DNA of 64,000 nt from positions 3,196,501-3,260,500 of the forward strand of contig NZ_OY781365.1 of NCBI RefSeq assembly GCF_963676815.1, read 5' to 3'. Below the pieces are notes generated by a model, which worked only from the letters and a program-made list of their open reading frames with translations, was not told the DNA's origin and did no database searches. Positions 1 through 9,886 of the stretch are shown one piece after another (positions within the stretch are counted from its first letter, which is position 1; each line of letters begins with the position of its first letter). The position numbers were made by a program, and so were the translations under genes. This DNA comes from an uncultured Draconibacterium sp. Its GTDB lineage: Bacteria > Bacteroidota > Bacteroidia > Bacteroidales > Prolixibacteraceae.

Positions 1-621
1 TCTCGATCCGTAAAGCGATGAGGCGGTAGGTCCTTTAAGTACAACAATGTTTTCAATGTCAGCCGACGAAACATCAAAAAAGTCTGTTTCAACGGGCACT
101 TCGTCAATAACAATCAACGGTGCTTTTCCGCGTAGCTGAAAATCAGGGCTTTGGAAAATTCCTGTTTTTGTGTCAACCGTTAAACCGGCAACTTGTCCGC
201 TAAGCATGTTTCCCATGTTGGGTGCATTAACGCTTGTAATTGTTTCCGATTTTACTTCCTGAGTGGCGTAACCCAATGCTTTTTTCTCCTGGCTAATCCC
301 CAGTGCGGTTACAATTACTTCGTCAATTTCCCGTAGGTCTTCTTTCAATTCTACATTCAAAACCGACTTGCCTGCAAGCGGAACTTCCTTTGTAGTGTAG
401 CCAATAAACGAAAATTGCAGCGTTGCATTTTCACTGACTTCAATGCGGTAATTCCCTTCAGAATCGGAAACTGTTCCGTTCGAAGTTCCTTTTTCCATAA
501 TAGTTACTCCGGGTAATGAAACTCCGTTGGTTTCAGTAATTTTTCCCGTGATTTCTTGCTTTTGGGCAAATAGAACCAAGCCCATAAGCAGAAATCCAAT
601 AGTTAAAATAAAGTGTTTCAT
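1..621 (-). CDS. SusC/RagA-type TonB-linked outer membrane receptor, N-terminal part
   Basis: Only the first 207 codons lie in the window; the gene runs off the left edge. It begins with a signal peptide (residues 1-20, ending FAQ), followed by a carboxypeptidase-D-regulatory-like beta-sandwich (about 22-95) and the segment EIDEIVVTALG. The TonB plug domain follows and the visible part ends in VVLKGPTASSLYGSR, the usual SusC/RagA plug motif. Family members are outer-membrane importers of oligosaccharides or peptides that work with a SusD-like lipoprotein. The SusD partner would lie outside the window, so the substrate cannot be inferred. The ATG at 621 gives a well-formed signal peptide. Confidence 0.9.
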   Translation of the reverse strand, partial: MKHFILTIGFLLMGLVLFAQKQEITGKITETNGVSLPGVTIMEKGTSNGTVSDSEGNYRIEVSENATLQFSFIGYTTKEVPLAGKSVLNVELKEDLREIDEVIVTALGISQEKKALGYATQEVKSETITSVNAPNMGNMLSGQVAGLTVDTKTGIFQSPDFQLRGKAPLIVIDEVPVETDFFDVSSADIENIVVLKGPTASSLYGSR

Positions 622-822
622 AGATACGTAAATTTTGTTTTAATACTCTACTTCGTTTTTTATGTGATTTTTAATCATAGTAATCCCATTTTAACTTGCT
701 GGCGCAAGTCAATCATATGAAACGCAGTGTTTTATGGTGTTCTGAAAATAGGCTCCGCGAAAGAAATCAGGAGCATTGAATGATTATCCCGTGTTCATTA
801 TTTGACTGAGAATTAGTTGCAT

Positions 823-1758
823 TTAGAATTTATATTGTATTAAATTGGTGTTGATCGATCCATCGGCATAAAAGTCGATTATGGCATAAGCCGGGCCAAA
901 TTCCTGGTAACTTCCGTCCCACCATCCACCACACGCGGCACCATTGCAATGATAGTGTACTCCTAAATATTCGGTTTTGTCGGCCAAATGAACGTGCCCG
1001 CTTAAGGCGGCTTTCACGTTTGGGTATTTATAAAACAATTCTTTTATTTTCTTTGAGTCGGTGTGCATCCAGGCTCCGGGAACTTGCCATTGTCCATCTT
1101 TTACATTGTCGCCATCGTAAAAAACCGAGGCAGATAAAATAGGAATATGCGAAACAATACAAATTGGCGTTGATGCCTTGGTGTGCTCCAATTCTTTTTC
1201 TAACCACTGAAATTGTGTGTCATCAAGTTGGGCAGTGTAACTTGCCGTTTCAACCGGTGCCGGACTGTCGAGACAAATAAATTTCCATCCTTTGTGTTCA
1301 AATGCATAAAATCGTTCTTCAAGTTCCAGCATTTTCATTGCCCATGCTTTCCCAAATAGCGGATCGTTCTGAATTGGCTGGTCTTTTAACCCCCAGCCCC
1401 AAACATCGTGGTTGCCAATGCAGCTGTATAAGGGGTATTCTAATTCGTTTTTATAATAGCGTGTCCAGGCATTCCACTGTTGTTCCACTTCTTCTTTCGA
1501 ATGTTTTAAGGCATCCATAATGTTGTCGCCGGTGTTTAAAACAAAGTCCGGCTTGTCTTCCATTTCATGAATTTCCTTTAAGAGCTGCTTCATTCCGCGG
1601 GCTACTTTTTCCGATTCGAAAATGTGCATGTCGGTAAGGTGGGCTATACGGAACAAACGATCTTTACTTTGATCGGTTTTTACAGTTGTTTCACAAGATA
1701 ATATTGATAAGCCGAGCGCTGAAGTTCCCAGTGCTCCTAAGAAATTTCGTCTTTTCAT
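823..1758 (-). CDS. Calcineurin-like metallophosphoesterase, exported lipoprotein
   Basis: A 311-residue metallophosphoesterase. The metal-binding signature is complete: DMH (D43, H45), NTGDN (near 76-79), GNHD (115-118), a VSHIP histidine and a C-terminal GHVH. The N-terminus reads MKRRNFLGAL and leads to LSILSC, so it carries a twin-arginine-like start plus a lipobox with Cys22; export and lipidation are inferred from this. The ATG at 1758 is preferred to an upstream alternative start at 1803 because the signal peptide begins there. The substrate is unknown; relatives include phosphodiesterases and purple-acid-phosphatase-like enzymes. It lies downstream of, but 155 bp apart from, the TonB receptor that starts at 4316. 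Confidence 0.85.
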   Translation of the reverse strand: MKRRNFLGALGTSALGLSILSCETTVKTDQSKDRLFRIAHLTDMHIFESEKVARGMKQLLKEIHEMEDKPDFVLNTGDNIMDALKHSKEEVEQQWNAWTRYYKNELEYPLYSCIGNHDVWGWGLKDQPIQNDPLFGKAWAMKMLELEERFYAFEHKGWKFICLDSPAPVETASYTAQLDDTQFQWLEKELEHTKASTPICIVSHIPILSASVFYDGDNVKDGQWQVPGAWMHTDSKKIKELFYKYPNVKAALSGHVHLADKTEYLGVHYHCNGAACGGWWDGSYQEFGPAYAIIDFYADGSINTNLIQYKF

Positions 1759-1913
1759 TGCGGTAATTTTAGTACCCGCAAGATGCCGACTAATTGTAAA
1801 CAAAATGTTTTCTAAGTCTTATTTATTCGGTGTTTTTATTACAAGGAAAGTTAATATTTTGTTATGCGCATCTTTTGTTTGCTGGTATTTGTCATAAAAA
1901 CCGGCTTATGAAT

Positions 1914-4316
1914 TTAAATTTTAAATAACGCTGAAATAACAAAGTTTCTGCCCGGCGATACAACTCCCGAAGAATAAGGCCGATAGCGTTTATTAAAAAT
2001 ATTTTCTATTCCACCGCTGAGTGTGAGTTTGGAATTGAGATGATAATTTGATTTTATATTCCCTGTCCACCACGATGGCGAATACGGGTCTCCATTTTTA
2101 TCCGGCAGATATAAATGCGGCTTGTCCTGTTCGTCGGGAGCCAGCTCGTCAAAATCAAGTTTTCCGCTGTAACTCACATAAAAATCGAGATATAATTTGG
2201 GCCCTTCGAAAATAATATGAGACGAACCAAATGTTGGTGGCACATGACGAATGGGAAATCCCTCAGAGTCTTCTCCTTTTGTTATGGTAATGTCGTGGCG
2301 GGTGCGCCACTGGTTGTTAAACAGGTATTCAATATTTACTGTTGTTCCGTAAATTGTTGCCGACTCGGCATTTACCAATGCTTCAACGCGGCTCATTTCG
2401 CCATCGTATAAAATCGAATCCTGCCCCAATCCGTCGAAAGCTCGTCTAACCATGGCATCTTTCAGCCAAGTGTAAAAACCGGTTAGCTCAACTTTTAATT
2501 TGTTTTCGTACGAACGAATAATACTCAACTCGAGATTGCGCGCATATTCCGGTTTCAGATCGGGATTGGGAACTACAACTGTTCCGGGTTCCGAGTCGAA
2601 AACTTTGGCAACATCATCGATGTTGGGTGAGCGAAATCCGGTTGATCCGTGAATATTAATTTGCCAGGCGGTAGTAGGGTGCCAAACAATTCCAAGGTTA
2701 CCGTTAAATGCAGAGTTGTTCATATCGAATCCATCGAAAGGAAACTGGTAATAATTGGTATCGAATTTTCCTTCCAAATGAGTGAACGTAAACCGCGAGC
2801 CCATTTGGAAAATAATTTTCGGACTGATGGAATATTTGAACGAATAATAAGCCGCCAAACTTGAGTACTTTGAATCATTGGGGTAACGCGGTGCGATATT
2901 TTCCTGCTCGCCCGAAATCAAATCTTCTGAAAATCCGGTTGATCCAACTTTATTAAAGTAGCTTTCTAAACCATAAAAAAGCTCACTCTTATTATCCAGA
3001 TTTTTCCCAAAATCGAGGTTCAGGGAGTATATATTTACATTCTCGGTGCGGCTACGCAAAGCATCGTTATTTAGTTTGCGGTCGTGGCGGCTTTCGGTGT
3101 AATCCTGATAGCCCAGCAATAAATTTGCTTTGTCAAACAGTAACATGTCTTTCTTAAATTGCAGGCGGCCCGATAAAAGTGTCCATTCCTGTGGGCCATA
3201 ATACCATTCAGCGTATTTCAATTCATCGCCACCGTATTGAATAAGACGGTCGTAACGCGGAATGTTGCCAGTTTGCGAGTGGTGCGCACCCAGTTCAACA
3301 TCAATAGTTTCATTTGGCCGATAACGCAGTTTTCCCATCAGGTTAAACTGATGATAGCCCGTATATTTTTGTTCCCGTTTGTTGCTGTTCTCCATAATCT
3401 GATCGGCTCCGGAATAAGGCGAATCCAAAACATATTGCGGGCGTAAATAGTTATCGCTGCCGTTAGTTCCCATTTTCAGGTCATCAAAATCAGTATATGT
3501 GGCGCTAATTACCGATGCCCATTTTTTACCTCCAAAATTATACGAGAAATGACCGGTTTTTTCAAAATTGGCACTCGAATAACGTGAATAGACTTTACCG
3601 AAAGCCTCGAAATTTTCGTTTGTTGAGAGTTTAGGCGAAAGGGTGTTAAAGCTCATTACTCCACCAAGTGCATCGCTGCCATAAATTACCGAACCCGGGC
3701 CAAAAATAACTTCGGTATTTTGCAGGCTCTGGCCATCAATTGAAATTACGTTTTGTAGGTTGCCGCTGCGGTAAATGGCGTTGTTCATGCGTATGCCATC
3801 AACCATAATCAGCACCCGGTTGGCAGCAAAACCACGAATCATCGGGCTGCCTCCACCCATCTGACTTTTTTGGATAAATACACCACTAGCCGTTCCAAGT
3901 AAATCGGCAGTTGTTTGCGGATTGTATTGCAAAACGGCGTCGGGTTGTATTGATTTTATGGTATGCGGAATTTCCGTTTTCGATTGTTTCCAGCGGTTCA
4001 CCGAAACAACTACTTCGTCAAGACGCACCGGACTTTCCATCAACAACACTGTTCTGCTCTGACTTTCAATTTTTCGGCGGGTACTTACATACGATAAAAA
4101 GGAAGAATGTTTGAACTGAATTTTCTCATCTAATTTGAATTCGTCGAGTTTAGCGCGGCCACTTTCATCTGTTTGTGTAAAAAAACTTTCAGAAATCAGC
4201 ATGGCATGCTCGATAGGATTGCCGGTTTTTGCATTTATTACCCGTACATACGATTGCGCAACAACAGTAGATAGAGAAAGCAGAAGTATAAATAGCGTTA
4301 GTTCGAATTTTTTCAC
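1914..4316 (-). CDS. TonB-dependent outer membrane receptor (heme/hemoglobin or metal type)
   Basis: An 800-residue TonB-dependent receptor with a GTG start at 4316. Residues 1-20 form a signal peptide ending VVAQ. A short carboxypeptidase-regulatory-like domain follows (about 22-95), then LDEVVVS (TonB-box-like), a plug domain with GGGSPMIRGFAANRVLIMVDG and FGPGSVIYGSDALGG, and a beta-barrel that ends in Phe-Lys-Ile. The plug motifs resemble HmuR/hemoglobin-type receptors, but no ligand can be assigned from sequence alone. A possible -7 box (TAGATTTG on the minus strand, 4340-4333) lies about 17 bp before the start. There is no SusD partner, which separates it from SusC-type receptors. Confidence 0.88.
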   Translation of the reverse strand: MKKFELTLFILLLSLSTVVAQSYVRVINAKTGNPIEHAMLISESFFTQTDESGRAKLDEFKLDEKIQFKHSSFLSYVSTRRKIESQSRTVLLMESPVRLDEVVVSVNRWKQSKTEIPHTIKSIQPDAVLQYNPQTTADLLGTASGVFIQKSQMGGGSPMIRGFAANRVLIMVDGIRMNNAIYRSGNLQNVISIDGQSLQNTEVIFGPGSVIYGSDALGGVMSFNTLSPKLSTNENFEAFGKVYSRYSSANFEKTGHFSYNFGGKKWASVISATYTDFDDLKMGTNGSDNYLRPQYVLDSPYSGADQIMENSNKREQKYTGYHQFNLMGKLRYRPNETIDVELGAHHSQTGNIPRYDRLIQYGGDELKYAEWYYGPQEWTLLSGRLQFKKDMLLFDKANLLLGYQDYTESRHDRKLNNDALRSRTENVNIYSLNLDFGKNLDNKSELFYGLESYFNKVGSTGFSEDLISGEQENIAPRYPNDSKYSSLAAYYSFKYSISPKIIFQMGSRFTFTHLEGKFDTNYYQFPFDGFDMNNSAFNGNLGIVWHPTTAWQINIHGSTGFRSPNIDDVAKVFDSEPGTVVVPNPDLKPEYARNLELSIIRSYENKLKVELTGFYTWLKDAMVRRAFDGLGQDSILYDGEMSRVEALVNAESATIYGTTVNIEYLFNNQWRTRHDITITKGEDSEGFPIRHVPPTFGSSHIIFEGPKLYLDFYVSYSGKLDFDELAPDEQDKPHLYLPDKNGDPYSPSWWTGNIKSNYHLNSKLTLSGGIENIFNKRYRPYSSGVVSPGRNFVISALFKI

Positions 4317-4332
4317 CGAAAATAATTTTGTG

Positions 4333-4340
4333 CAAATCTA
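4333..4340 (-). promoter_or_regulatory. Possible -7 promoter box for the TonB receptor
   Basis: The minus strand reads TAGATTTG, a match to the Bacteroidota -7 consensus TAnnTTTG, 16 bp before the GTG start. No clear -33 box is seen at the usual spacing. Confidence 0.4.
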
Positions 4341-4421
4341 TTAATCGGCGTCTTTCTATCAAAAATTATGCCTTGGTGCACTGTTTTTTTGATTATAAAT
4401 TGAACTACTGCGTTATCTCAT

Positions 4422-4452
4422 AAAAAATCCGGCCTGGCAATTCAGGCCGGAT
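4422..4452 (-). terminator. Terminator of gdhA
   Basis: A perfect 10-bp stem (ATCCGGCCTG with CAGGCCGGAT) around a 6-nt loop is followed on the minus strand by a T-run. It lies 31 bp past the gdhA stop. Confidence 0.9.
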
Positions 4453-4482
4453 AGTAAAAATATGAAGTAGCTGTTAGTAGTT

Positions 4483-5838
4483 TTATACAAGTCCTTGTGC
4501 CATCATCGAGTTGGCAACTTTTACAAATCCTGCAATGTTTGCACCTTTTACGTAGTTGGTAAATTCTGATTTTTCGTTGCCGTACTTTACGCACATTTCG
4601 TGAATATTGCGCATAATCGAGTGTAGTTTGGTGTCTACTTCTTCACGGCTCCATGCCAGGCGCATACTGTTTTGTGTCATCTCCAAACCAGATACAGCAA
4701 CACCACCGGCGTTGGCGGCTTTTCCCGGTCCGTAAAGAATTTGCTTCTCAATGAAATAGTGAACGGCATCCTCCGTGCTTGGCATGTTGGCACCTTCTGC
4801 TACCACAAAACAACCGTTGTTAATCAGCATTTTTGCCTCTTCAAGGTTTAGTTCGTTTTCAGTTGCACAAGGCAAAGCTACATCGCATTTCACGCTCCAC
4901 GGACGTTGTTTCTCCATGTATTTCACAGCATATTTATCGGCATATTCTTTTATCCTTCCACGATGTACGTTTTTCAGTTCCATTACAAAATCAAGTTTTT
5001 CACGATCAATACCATCAGGATCGTAAATCGAGCCGCTTGAATCGGACAGCGTAACAACTTTTCCACCCAGTTCAATTACTTTTTCGGTGGCAAACTGCGC
5101 CACATTTCCCGATCCTGAAACTGCAACAACTTTTCCTTTAAAACTCTCGCCGCGTGTTTTCATCATTTCCTCGGCAAAGTAAACCGTTCCGTATCCTGTT
5201 GCTTCGGGCCTTATTAGTGATCCACCCCACTCAACACCTTTTCCGGTAAGTACTCCGGTAAACTCGTTGCGTAAGCGCTTGTATTGGCCAAACAAGAACC
5301 CGATTTCACGACCGCCAACGCCAATATCACCGGCTGGCACATCGGTATACGGACCAATGTGACGTGATAACTCGGTCATAAAACTCTGGCAGAAACGCAT
5401 CACTTCATTGTCCGATTTGTTTTTGGGATCGAAATCAGAACCACCTTTTCCTCCCCCCATTGGCAACGAGGTTAAACTGTTTTTTAAAACCTGTTCAAAA
5501 GCCAAAAACTTAAGAATACCTTGATTTACTGTTGGGTGAAAACGCAAGCCTCCTTTGTAGGGGCCAATGGCGCTGTTCATTTCAACACGGTAACCGCGGT
5601 TGATATGAATTTTTCCCCGATCGTCAATCCACGGAACACGAAATTGAATGATGCGTTCAGCTTCAACCATTCGCTCCAGAATTTGGGCATGCAAATACCT
5701 CGGATTATCGAGAAGAAAATCGGCCAGCGATTCAACAACTTCGTGCACCGCCTGATGGAATTCAGGTTGTCCCGGATCTTTTGCCCGGACGTAGTTCATA
5801 AAGTCCTCAACAAATAACTTACTACTTTTAGTGTTCAT
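4483..5838 (-). CDS. gdhA: NADP-specific glutamate dehydrogenase
   Basis: A 451-residue hexameric-type glutamate dehydrogenase, the usual length for bacterial GdhA. It interconverts 2-oxoglutarate plus ammonium and glutamate and is a cytosolic ammonium-assimilation enzyme. Visible signatures are GPYKGGLRFHP and PMGGGKGGSDFDPK (substrate-binding and catalytic lysines), the PAGDIGVGGREIG loop, and a Rossmann motif GSGNVAQ followed by the coenzyme domain. The ATG at 5838 fits the family N-terminus. It is transcribed alone, with its own terminator and a 234-bp divergent region towards leuS. Confidence 0.97.
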   Translation of the reverse strand: MNTKSSKLFVEDFMNYVRAKDPGQPEFHQAVHEVVESLADFLLDNPRYLHAQILERMVEAERIIQFRVPWIDDRGKIHINRGYRVEMNSAIGPYKGGLRFHPTVNQGILKFLAFEQVLKNSLTSLPMGGGKGGSDFDPKNKSDNEVMRFCQSFMTELSRHIGPYTDVPAGDIGVGGREIGFLFGQYKRLRNEFTGVLTGKGVEWGGSLIRPEATGYGTVYFAEEMMKTRGESFKGKVVAVSGSGNVAQFATEKVIELGGKVVTLSDSSGSIYDPDGIDREKLDFVMELKNVHRGRIKEYADKYAVKYMEKQRPWSVKCDVALPCATENELNLEEAKMLINNGCFVVAEGANMPSTEDAVHYFIEKQILYGPGKAANAGGVAVSGLEMTQNSMRLAWSREEVDTKLHSIMRNIHEMCVKYGNEKSEFTNYVKGANIAGFVKVANSMMAQGLV

Positions 5839-6030
5839 TTTAATGGTATTAGTTTTTATATGTTGAAGTTACGAAAAATGAAAGAAGATATCTTGTTGCT
5901 TTTCAGCATAATATAAAACAGCGAATGTGTTAGTCTGACAGATTTGAATTTAATTCTCTTGAAATCTCAAACATTTTGTTCTGATTTATTTTGAATGTGT
6001 AAAATCTCCTGATACATCCAACAAAAATTT

Positions 6031-6038
6031 TATCTTTG
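6031..6038 (+). promoter_or_regulatory. -7 promoter box of leuS
   Basis: TATCTTTG matches TAnnTTTG, 34 bp before the leuS ATG. No good -33 element is visible at the expected spacing. Confidence 0.5.
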
Positions 6039-6072
6039 CGCCTTTAAAATCAGAATCTTATTACGTAAGAAA

Positions 6073-8724
6073 ATGGAATATAAATTCGCAGAAATAGAGC
6101 CGAAATGGCAAAAGTACTGGGAGGAAAACAAAACGTTTAAAACCGAAGACGACTACTCGAAACCAAAATATTACATCCTCGATATGTTCCCGTATCCGTC
6201 GGGAGCGGGGCTGCATGTTGGTCACCCTGAGGGCTATACAGCAACCGATATTTTAAGCCGCTACAAGCGCATGAAAGGATTTAATGTGTTGCATCCGATG
6301 GGCTACGATGCTTTTGGTTTGCCTGCCGAACAGTATGCGATGCAAACGGGAACACACCCTGCAATTACCACTCAGAAAAACTGCGATAATTTTCGTCGGC
6401 AGATTAAAGCCATTGGTTTGAGCTACGATTGGGACCGCGAGATAAATACCACCGACCCAAAATATTTTAAGTGGACACAGTGGATTTTCAAAAAACTGTA
6501 CGACACTTATTTTGATGAAGAACAACAAAAGGGACGACCAATTTCAGAGTTGGTAATTCCTGAAGATATTAAAGCAAAAGGTGAAACTGCTGTACAGGAA
6601 TACATCAGTGAGAAACGCCTGGCGTATTACGATAATGCACAGGTTTGGTGGTGCGATTCGTGTAAAACAGTTTGTGCCAACGAAGAGGTATTGACTGATG
6701 GTTCGCACGAAAAATGTGGTAACACCGTTATCCGCAAAAACCTGAAACAATGGTTGCTGCGTATTCCTCATTATGGTGAAAGATTACTGAGCGGACTTGA
6801 AAACCTGGATTGGCCGGAAGGAGTAAAAGACATGCAGCGCAACTGGATCGGTAAATCAACCGGTGCCGAAGTGGATTTTGCCATCGATGGATTGGATAAA
6901 AACCTGCGTGTTTACACTACTCGTCCTGATACTTTGTTTGGTGCAACTTACATGGTAATTGCTCCGGAACACGCCTTGGTAAACGAAATTGTTACCGACG
7001 ATAAAAAGGATGCTGTTGATGCTTATATAAAAGCAGCGGCTTTAAAATCAGATCTGGACCGTACGGATTTGGCTAAAGAAAAAACCGGTGTATTTACCGG
7101 CCGTTATGCTGTAAATCCGGTGAACAAACAATTGATTCCGATTTGGGTAGCCGACTATGTGTTGATGGGCTACGGAACAGGAGCAATTATGGCAGTTCCG
7201 GCACACGACACCCGCGACTTTGAATTTGCAAAAGAATTTGATATTCAGATCAGTTGTATTCTCGATCCAAAAGATGCTGAAAACCGTGATGAGATTTTAG
7301 CCGGCGATGCCTGCTGGACGGAAGATGGTGCTTACATCAATTCGTCGAGCGATGAAACCGGTTTGGATATCAACGGATTGAATAAAGCTGCCGGAATTCA
7401 ACAGGTTGTTGAGTGGCTGGAAAGCAAAGGAATTGGAAAAGCAACAGTGAATTTTAAATTGCGCGACTGGTTGTTTAGTCGCCAGCGATACTGGGGCGAG
7501 CCGTTCCCGGTTATTCACTGGGAAGATGGCGAAGTTAGCCTGGTTGACGATGAAAACCTGCCTTTGCAATTGCCAAACCTGGAAGAATATTCGCCAAGTG
7601 CAACCGGTGAGTCGCCATTGGCTAATGCTGAAGACTGGTTAACAGTTACCGACAAGAACGGACGTAAAGGCCGCCGTGAAACCAACACCATGCCACAATG
7701 GGCCGGTTCGTGCTGGTATTACTTACGTTACATCGATCCGAATAACGAAGACAGTATTTTCGATGTAAAAAAAGAACAGTACTGGATGCCGGTCGATCTG
7801 TATGTTGGTGGTGCCGAGCATGCTGTTCTTCACTTGTTGTACTCGCGTTTTTGGCACAAAGTGTTGTTTGATTTGGGCGTGGTTTCAACCGACGAGCCCT
7901 TTCAAAAACTGTTTAACCAGGGAATGATTCTGGCTTTTGCCTACGAAACTGCAACCGGTGCAAAAGTTGCTTCGGATTTGGTAGAGGAAAAAGACGGTAA
8001 GTATTTCCACACCGAAACCGGCGAAGAATTGAGGCAGATTGTTGCAAAAATGTCGAAGTCGCTGAAAAATGTAGTAAATCCTGATGATGTGATTGAACAC
8101 TACGGTGCCGATTCGCTGCGCTTGTACGAAATGTTTATGGGGCCGCTTGACGAGCGTAAACCTTGGGCAGAAAACGGAGTGAAAGGTGTTTTCAACTTCC
8201 TGGCACGTGCCTATCGTTTCTTTGCCGATCCTGAAAAAATTGTTGAAGGAGAAGAAGATAAAGAAGTGGCTAAATTGCTGCATCAAACCATACAAAAGGT
8301 AGAGCATGATATTGAAAACCTGAAGTTCAATACCGGAATTTCGGCATTGATGGTATTTAATAACCTGGCCATTAAAAAGGGAAAAGTTACCAAACAATCA
8401 GCAGAAACATTTGCCAAAATACTTGCACCTTATGCGCCTCACATGGCCGAAGAGTTGTGGTCGATGTACGGTAACAAGGAAACTTTGGCTTACGAAGCGT
8501 GGCCGCAAGTTGATCAGAGTTTGCTGACGGAAGATTCGCACGAATACCCGGTATCGTTTAACGGCAAAATGCGCTTTAAAATTGAGCTGCCTTTGGATAT
8601 GCCAAAAGATGAAATTGAAAAGACAGTGCTTGCCGACGAACGCGCTGCCAAATGGATGGAAGGAAAAACTGTTCGGAAATTCATTTTTGTACCTAAAAAG
8701 ATTATAAATGTAGCTGTGGGATAG
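6073..8724 (+). CDS. leuS: Leucyl-tRNA synthetase
   Basis: An 883-residue class I aminoacyl-tRNA synthetase that charges tRNA-Leu with leucine. The HIGH-type motif is HVGH at residues 48-51 in the stretch PYPSGAGLHVGHPEGY, and KMSKS is at 659-663. Between them sits the CP1 editing insertion, which contains TTRPDTLFGATYMV and the GTGAIMAVPAHDTRD segment typical of the hydrolytic proofreading site. The C-terminal part is the anticodon-binding and LeuRS C-terminal domain. The length is normal for bacteria and the gene is monocistronic, with a terminator behind it. Confidence 0.98.
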   Translation: MEYKFAEIEPKWQKYWEENKTFKTEDDYSKPKYYILDMFPYPSGAGLHVGHPEGYTATDILSRYKRMKGFNVLHPMGYDAFGLPAEQYAMQTGTHPAITTQKNCDNFRRQIKAIGLSYDWDREINTTDPKYFKWTQWIFKKLYDTYFDEEQQKGRPISELVIPEDIKAKGETAVQEYISEKRLAYYDNAQVWWCDSCKTVCANEEVLTDGSHEKCGNTVIRKNLKQWLLRIPHYGERLLSGLENLDWPEGVKDMQRNWIGKSTGAEVDFAIDGLDKNLRVYTTRPDTLFGATYMVIAPEHALVNEIVTDDKKDAVDAYIKAAALKSDLDRTDLAKEKTGVFTGRYAVNPVNKQLIPIWVADYVLMGYGTGAIMAVPAHDTRDFEFAKEFDIQISCILDPKDAENRDEILAGDACWTEDGAYINSSSDETGLDINGLNKAAGIQQVVEWLESKGIGKATVNFKLRDWLFSRQRYWGEPFPVIHWEDGEVSLVDDENLPLQLPNLEEYSPSATGESPLANAEDWLTVTDKNGRKGRRETNTMPQWAGSCWYYLRYIDPNNEDSIFDVKKEQYWMPVDLYVGGAEHAVLHLLYSRFWHKVLFDLGVVSTDEPFQKLFNQGMILAFAYETATGAKVASDLVEEKDGKYFHTETGEELRQIVAKMSKSLKNVVNPDDVIEHYGADSLRLYEMFMGPLDERKPWAENGVKGVFNFLARAYRFFADPEKIVEGEEDKEVAKLLHQTIQKVEHDIENLKFNTGISALMVFNNLAIKKGKVTKQSAETFAKILAPYAPHMAEELWSMYGNKETLAYEAWPQVDQSLLTEDSHEYPVSFNGKMRFKIELPLDMPKDEIEKTVLADERAAKWMEGKTVRKFIFVPKKIINVAVG

Positions 8725-8758
8725 CAATTTCTGATTTCATAGTAAAAAAGATAAATCG

Positions 8759-8792
8759 AAAGGGCAATCGCAGGATTGTCCTTTTGTTTTTT
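8759..8792 (+). terminator. Terminator of leuS
   Basis: An 11-bp stem (AAAGGGCAATC with GATTGTCCTTT) with a 4-nt loop is followed by a T-rich run, 34 bp past the leuS stop. Confidence 0.88.
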
Positions 8793-8890
8793 AAATCTAT
8801 ATTATTTCTTAAATCCCTGACAATCATCACAAAAATTTCAGGAAAGGCTTTGTTCTTTTGCGCGATTTTTAAACGACAAAAATTGCTAAG

Positions 8891-9769
8891 ATGTTTACAA
8901 AACTTTTTGCGACAAATAAGAAGCTGATCAAAACCATTCAGGATTATGGAATAATGACCTTTGGATTATTCCTCTTTGCCATGGCATGGACACTTTTTGT
9001 TATTCCTGCCGAAATTGCCGGTGGAGGAATTAGTGGTGTAGCCGCGGTGGTTTTTTATGCCACAAAGATACCGGTAAGTATCACCTATTTTTCCATTAAT
9101 ATTGTTTTGGTGTTGATAGCCATTAAGTTTTTGGGGGCCAATTTTGGTGTAAAAACAATCTACAGTATTGTTGTGGTTTCAGGCTTTTTTGGCATTTTTC
9201 AGGATGTACTTTCAGAGCCGTTGGTCGATGATATGTTTCTGTCGGCAGTGCTCGGAGGAATGATGAGTGGTGTAGGTTTGGGCATTGTATTCTCGCGCGG
9301 CGGTAGTACGGGGGGTACCGATATTATTGCAATGATTGTAAACAAATACCGAAATGTTAGTCCGGGGCGGGTTATTATGCTTTGCGACGTGGTAATTATT
9401 GGCTCGGTTTATTTTGTGTTTCAGTCGGTAGAAAAGCTGGTTTATGGATATGTGATGATGTGGGTGGTTTCGTACGCTCTCGATTCATTTTTGAGTGGTG
9501 CCAACCGTTCGGCGCAAATGTTTATCATTTCAAAAAAATACGATGAAATTGCCCAATATATCGGGAATGAAGCGTACAGAGGTGTAACGCTTTTGGACGG
9601 TTCAGGATGGTATACGCAGAAGAAAACAAAAATTGTGATGTCGGTGGTTCGTAAAAAAGAAACCGGAGATATTTTTCGCAAAATCAAACAAATCGATCCG
9701 GACGCTTTTATTTCAATGGGCAGTGTAATGGGCGTTTACGGCCAGGGTTTTGATAAGCTGAAACTGTAA
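8891..9769 (+). CDS. YitT-family membrane protein (DUF161/DUF2179)
   Basis: A 292-residue integral membrane protein. About five or six hydrophobic helices cover residues 20-200, including FGLFLFAMAWTLFVIP and the glycine-rich SRGGSTGGTDIIAMIV loop typical of the YitT (DUF161) family. The cytosolic C-terminal domain (about 205-292) matches DUF2179, with GVTLLDGSGWYTQKKTKIV and ending in the GFDKLKL stretch. The family is widespread in Firmicutes and Bacteroidota and its biochemical role is not established. The gene stands alone between leuS and the M23 peptidase. Confidence 0.9.
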   Translation: MFTKLFATNKKLIKTIQDYGIMTFGLFLFAMAWTLFVIPAEIAGGGISGVAAVVFYATKIPVSITYFSINIVLVLIAIKFLGANFGVKTIYSIVVVSGFFGIFQDVLSEPLVDDMFLSAVLGGMMSGVGLGIVFSRGGSTGGTDIIAMIVNKYRNVSPGRVIMLCDVVIIGSVYFVFQSVEKLVYGYVMMWVVSYALDSFLSGANRSAQMFIISKKYDEIAQYIGNEAYRGVTLLDGSGWYTQKKTKIVMSVVRKKETGDIFRKIKQIDPDAFISMGSVMGVYGQGFDKLKL

Positions 9770-9838
9770 TTCAAAGATTTTCCGGCCATCACATTTCCCG
9801 ATAAAAATTCAAATTTTTAAATCGCTTGCATACTAATC

Positions 9839-9867
9839 TTGTTATCTATACAGTTTTCTTATTTTTG
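9839..9867 (+). promoter_or_regulatory. Promoter of the M23 peptidase gene
   Basis: TTG (9839-9841), an 18-bp spacer and TATTTTTG (9860-9867) match the Bacteroidota -33/-7 pattern. The ATG at 9887 follows after about 20 bp. Confidence 0.6.
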
Positions 9868-9886
9868 CCTTAATTAAAATTTGAAG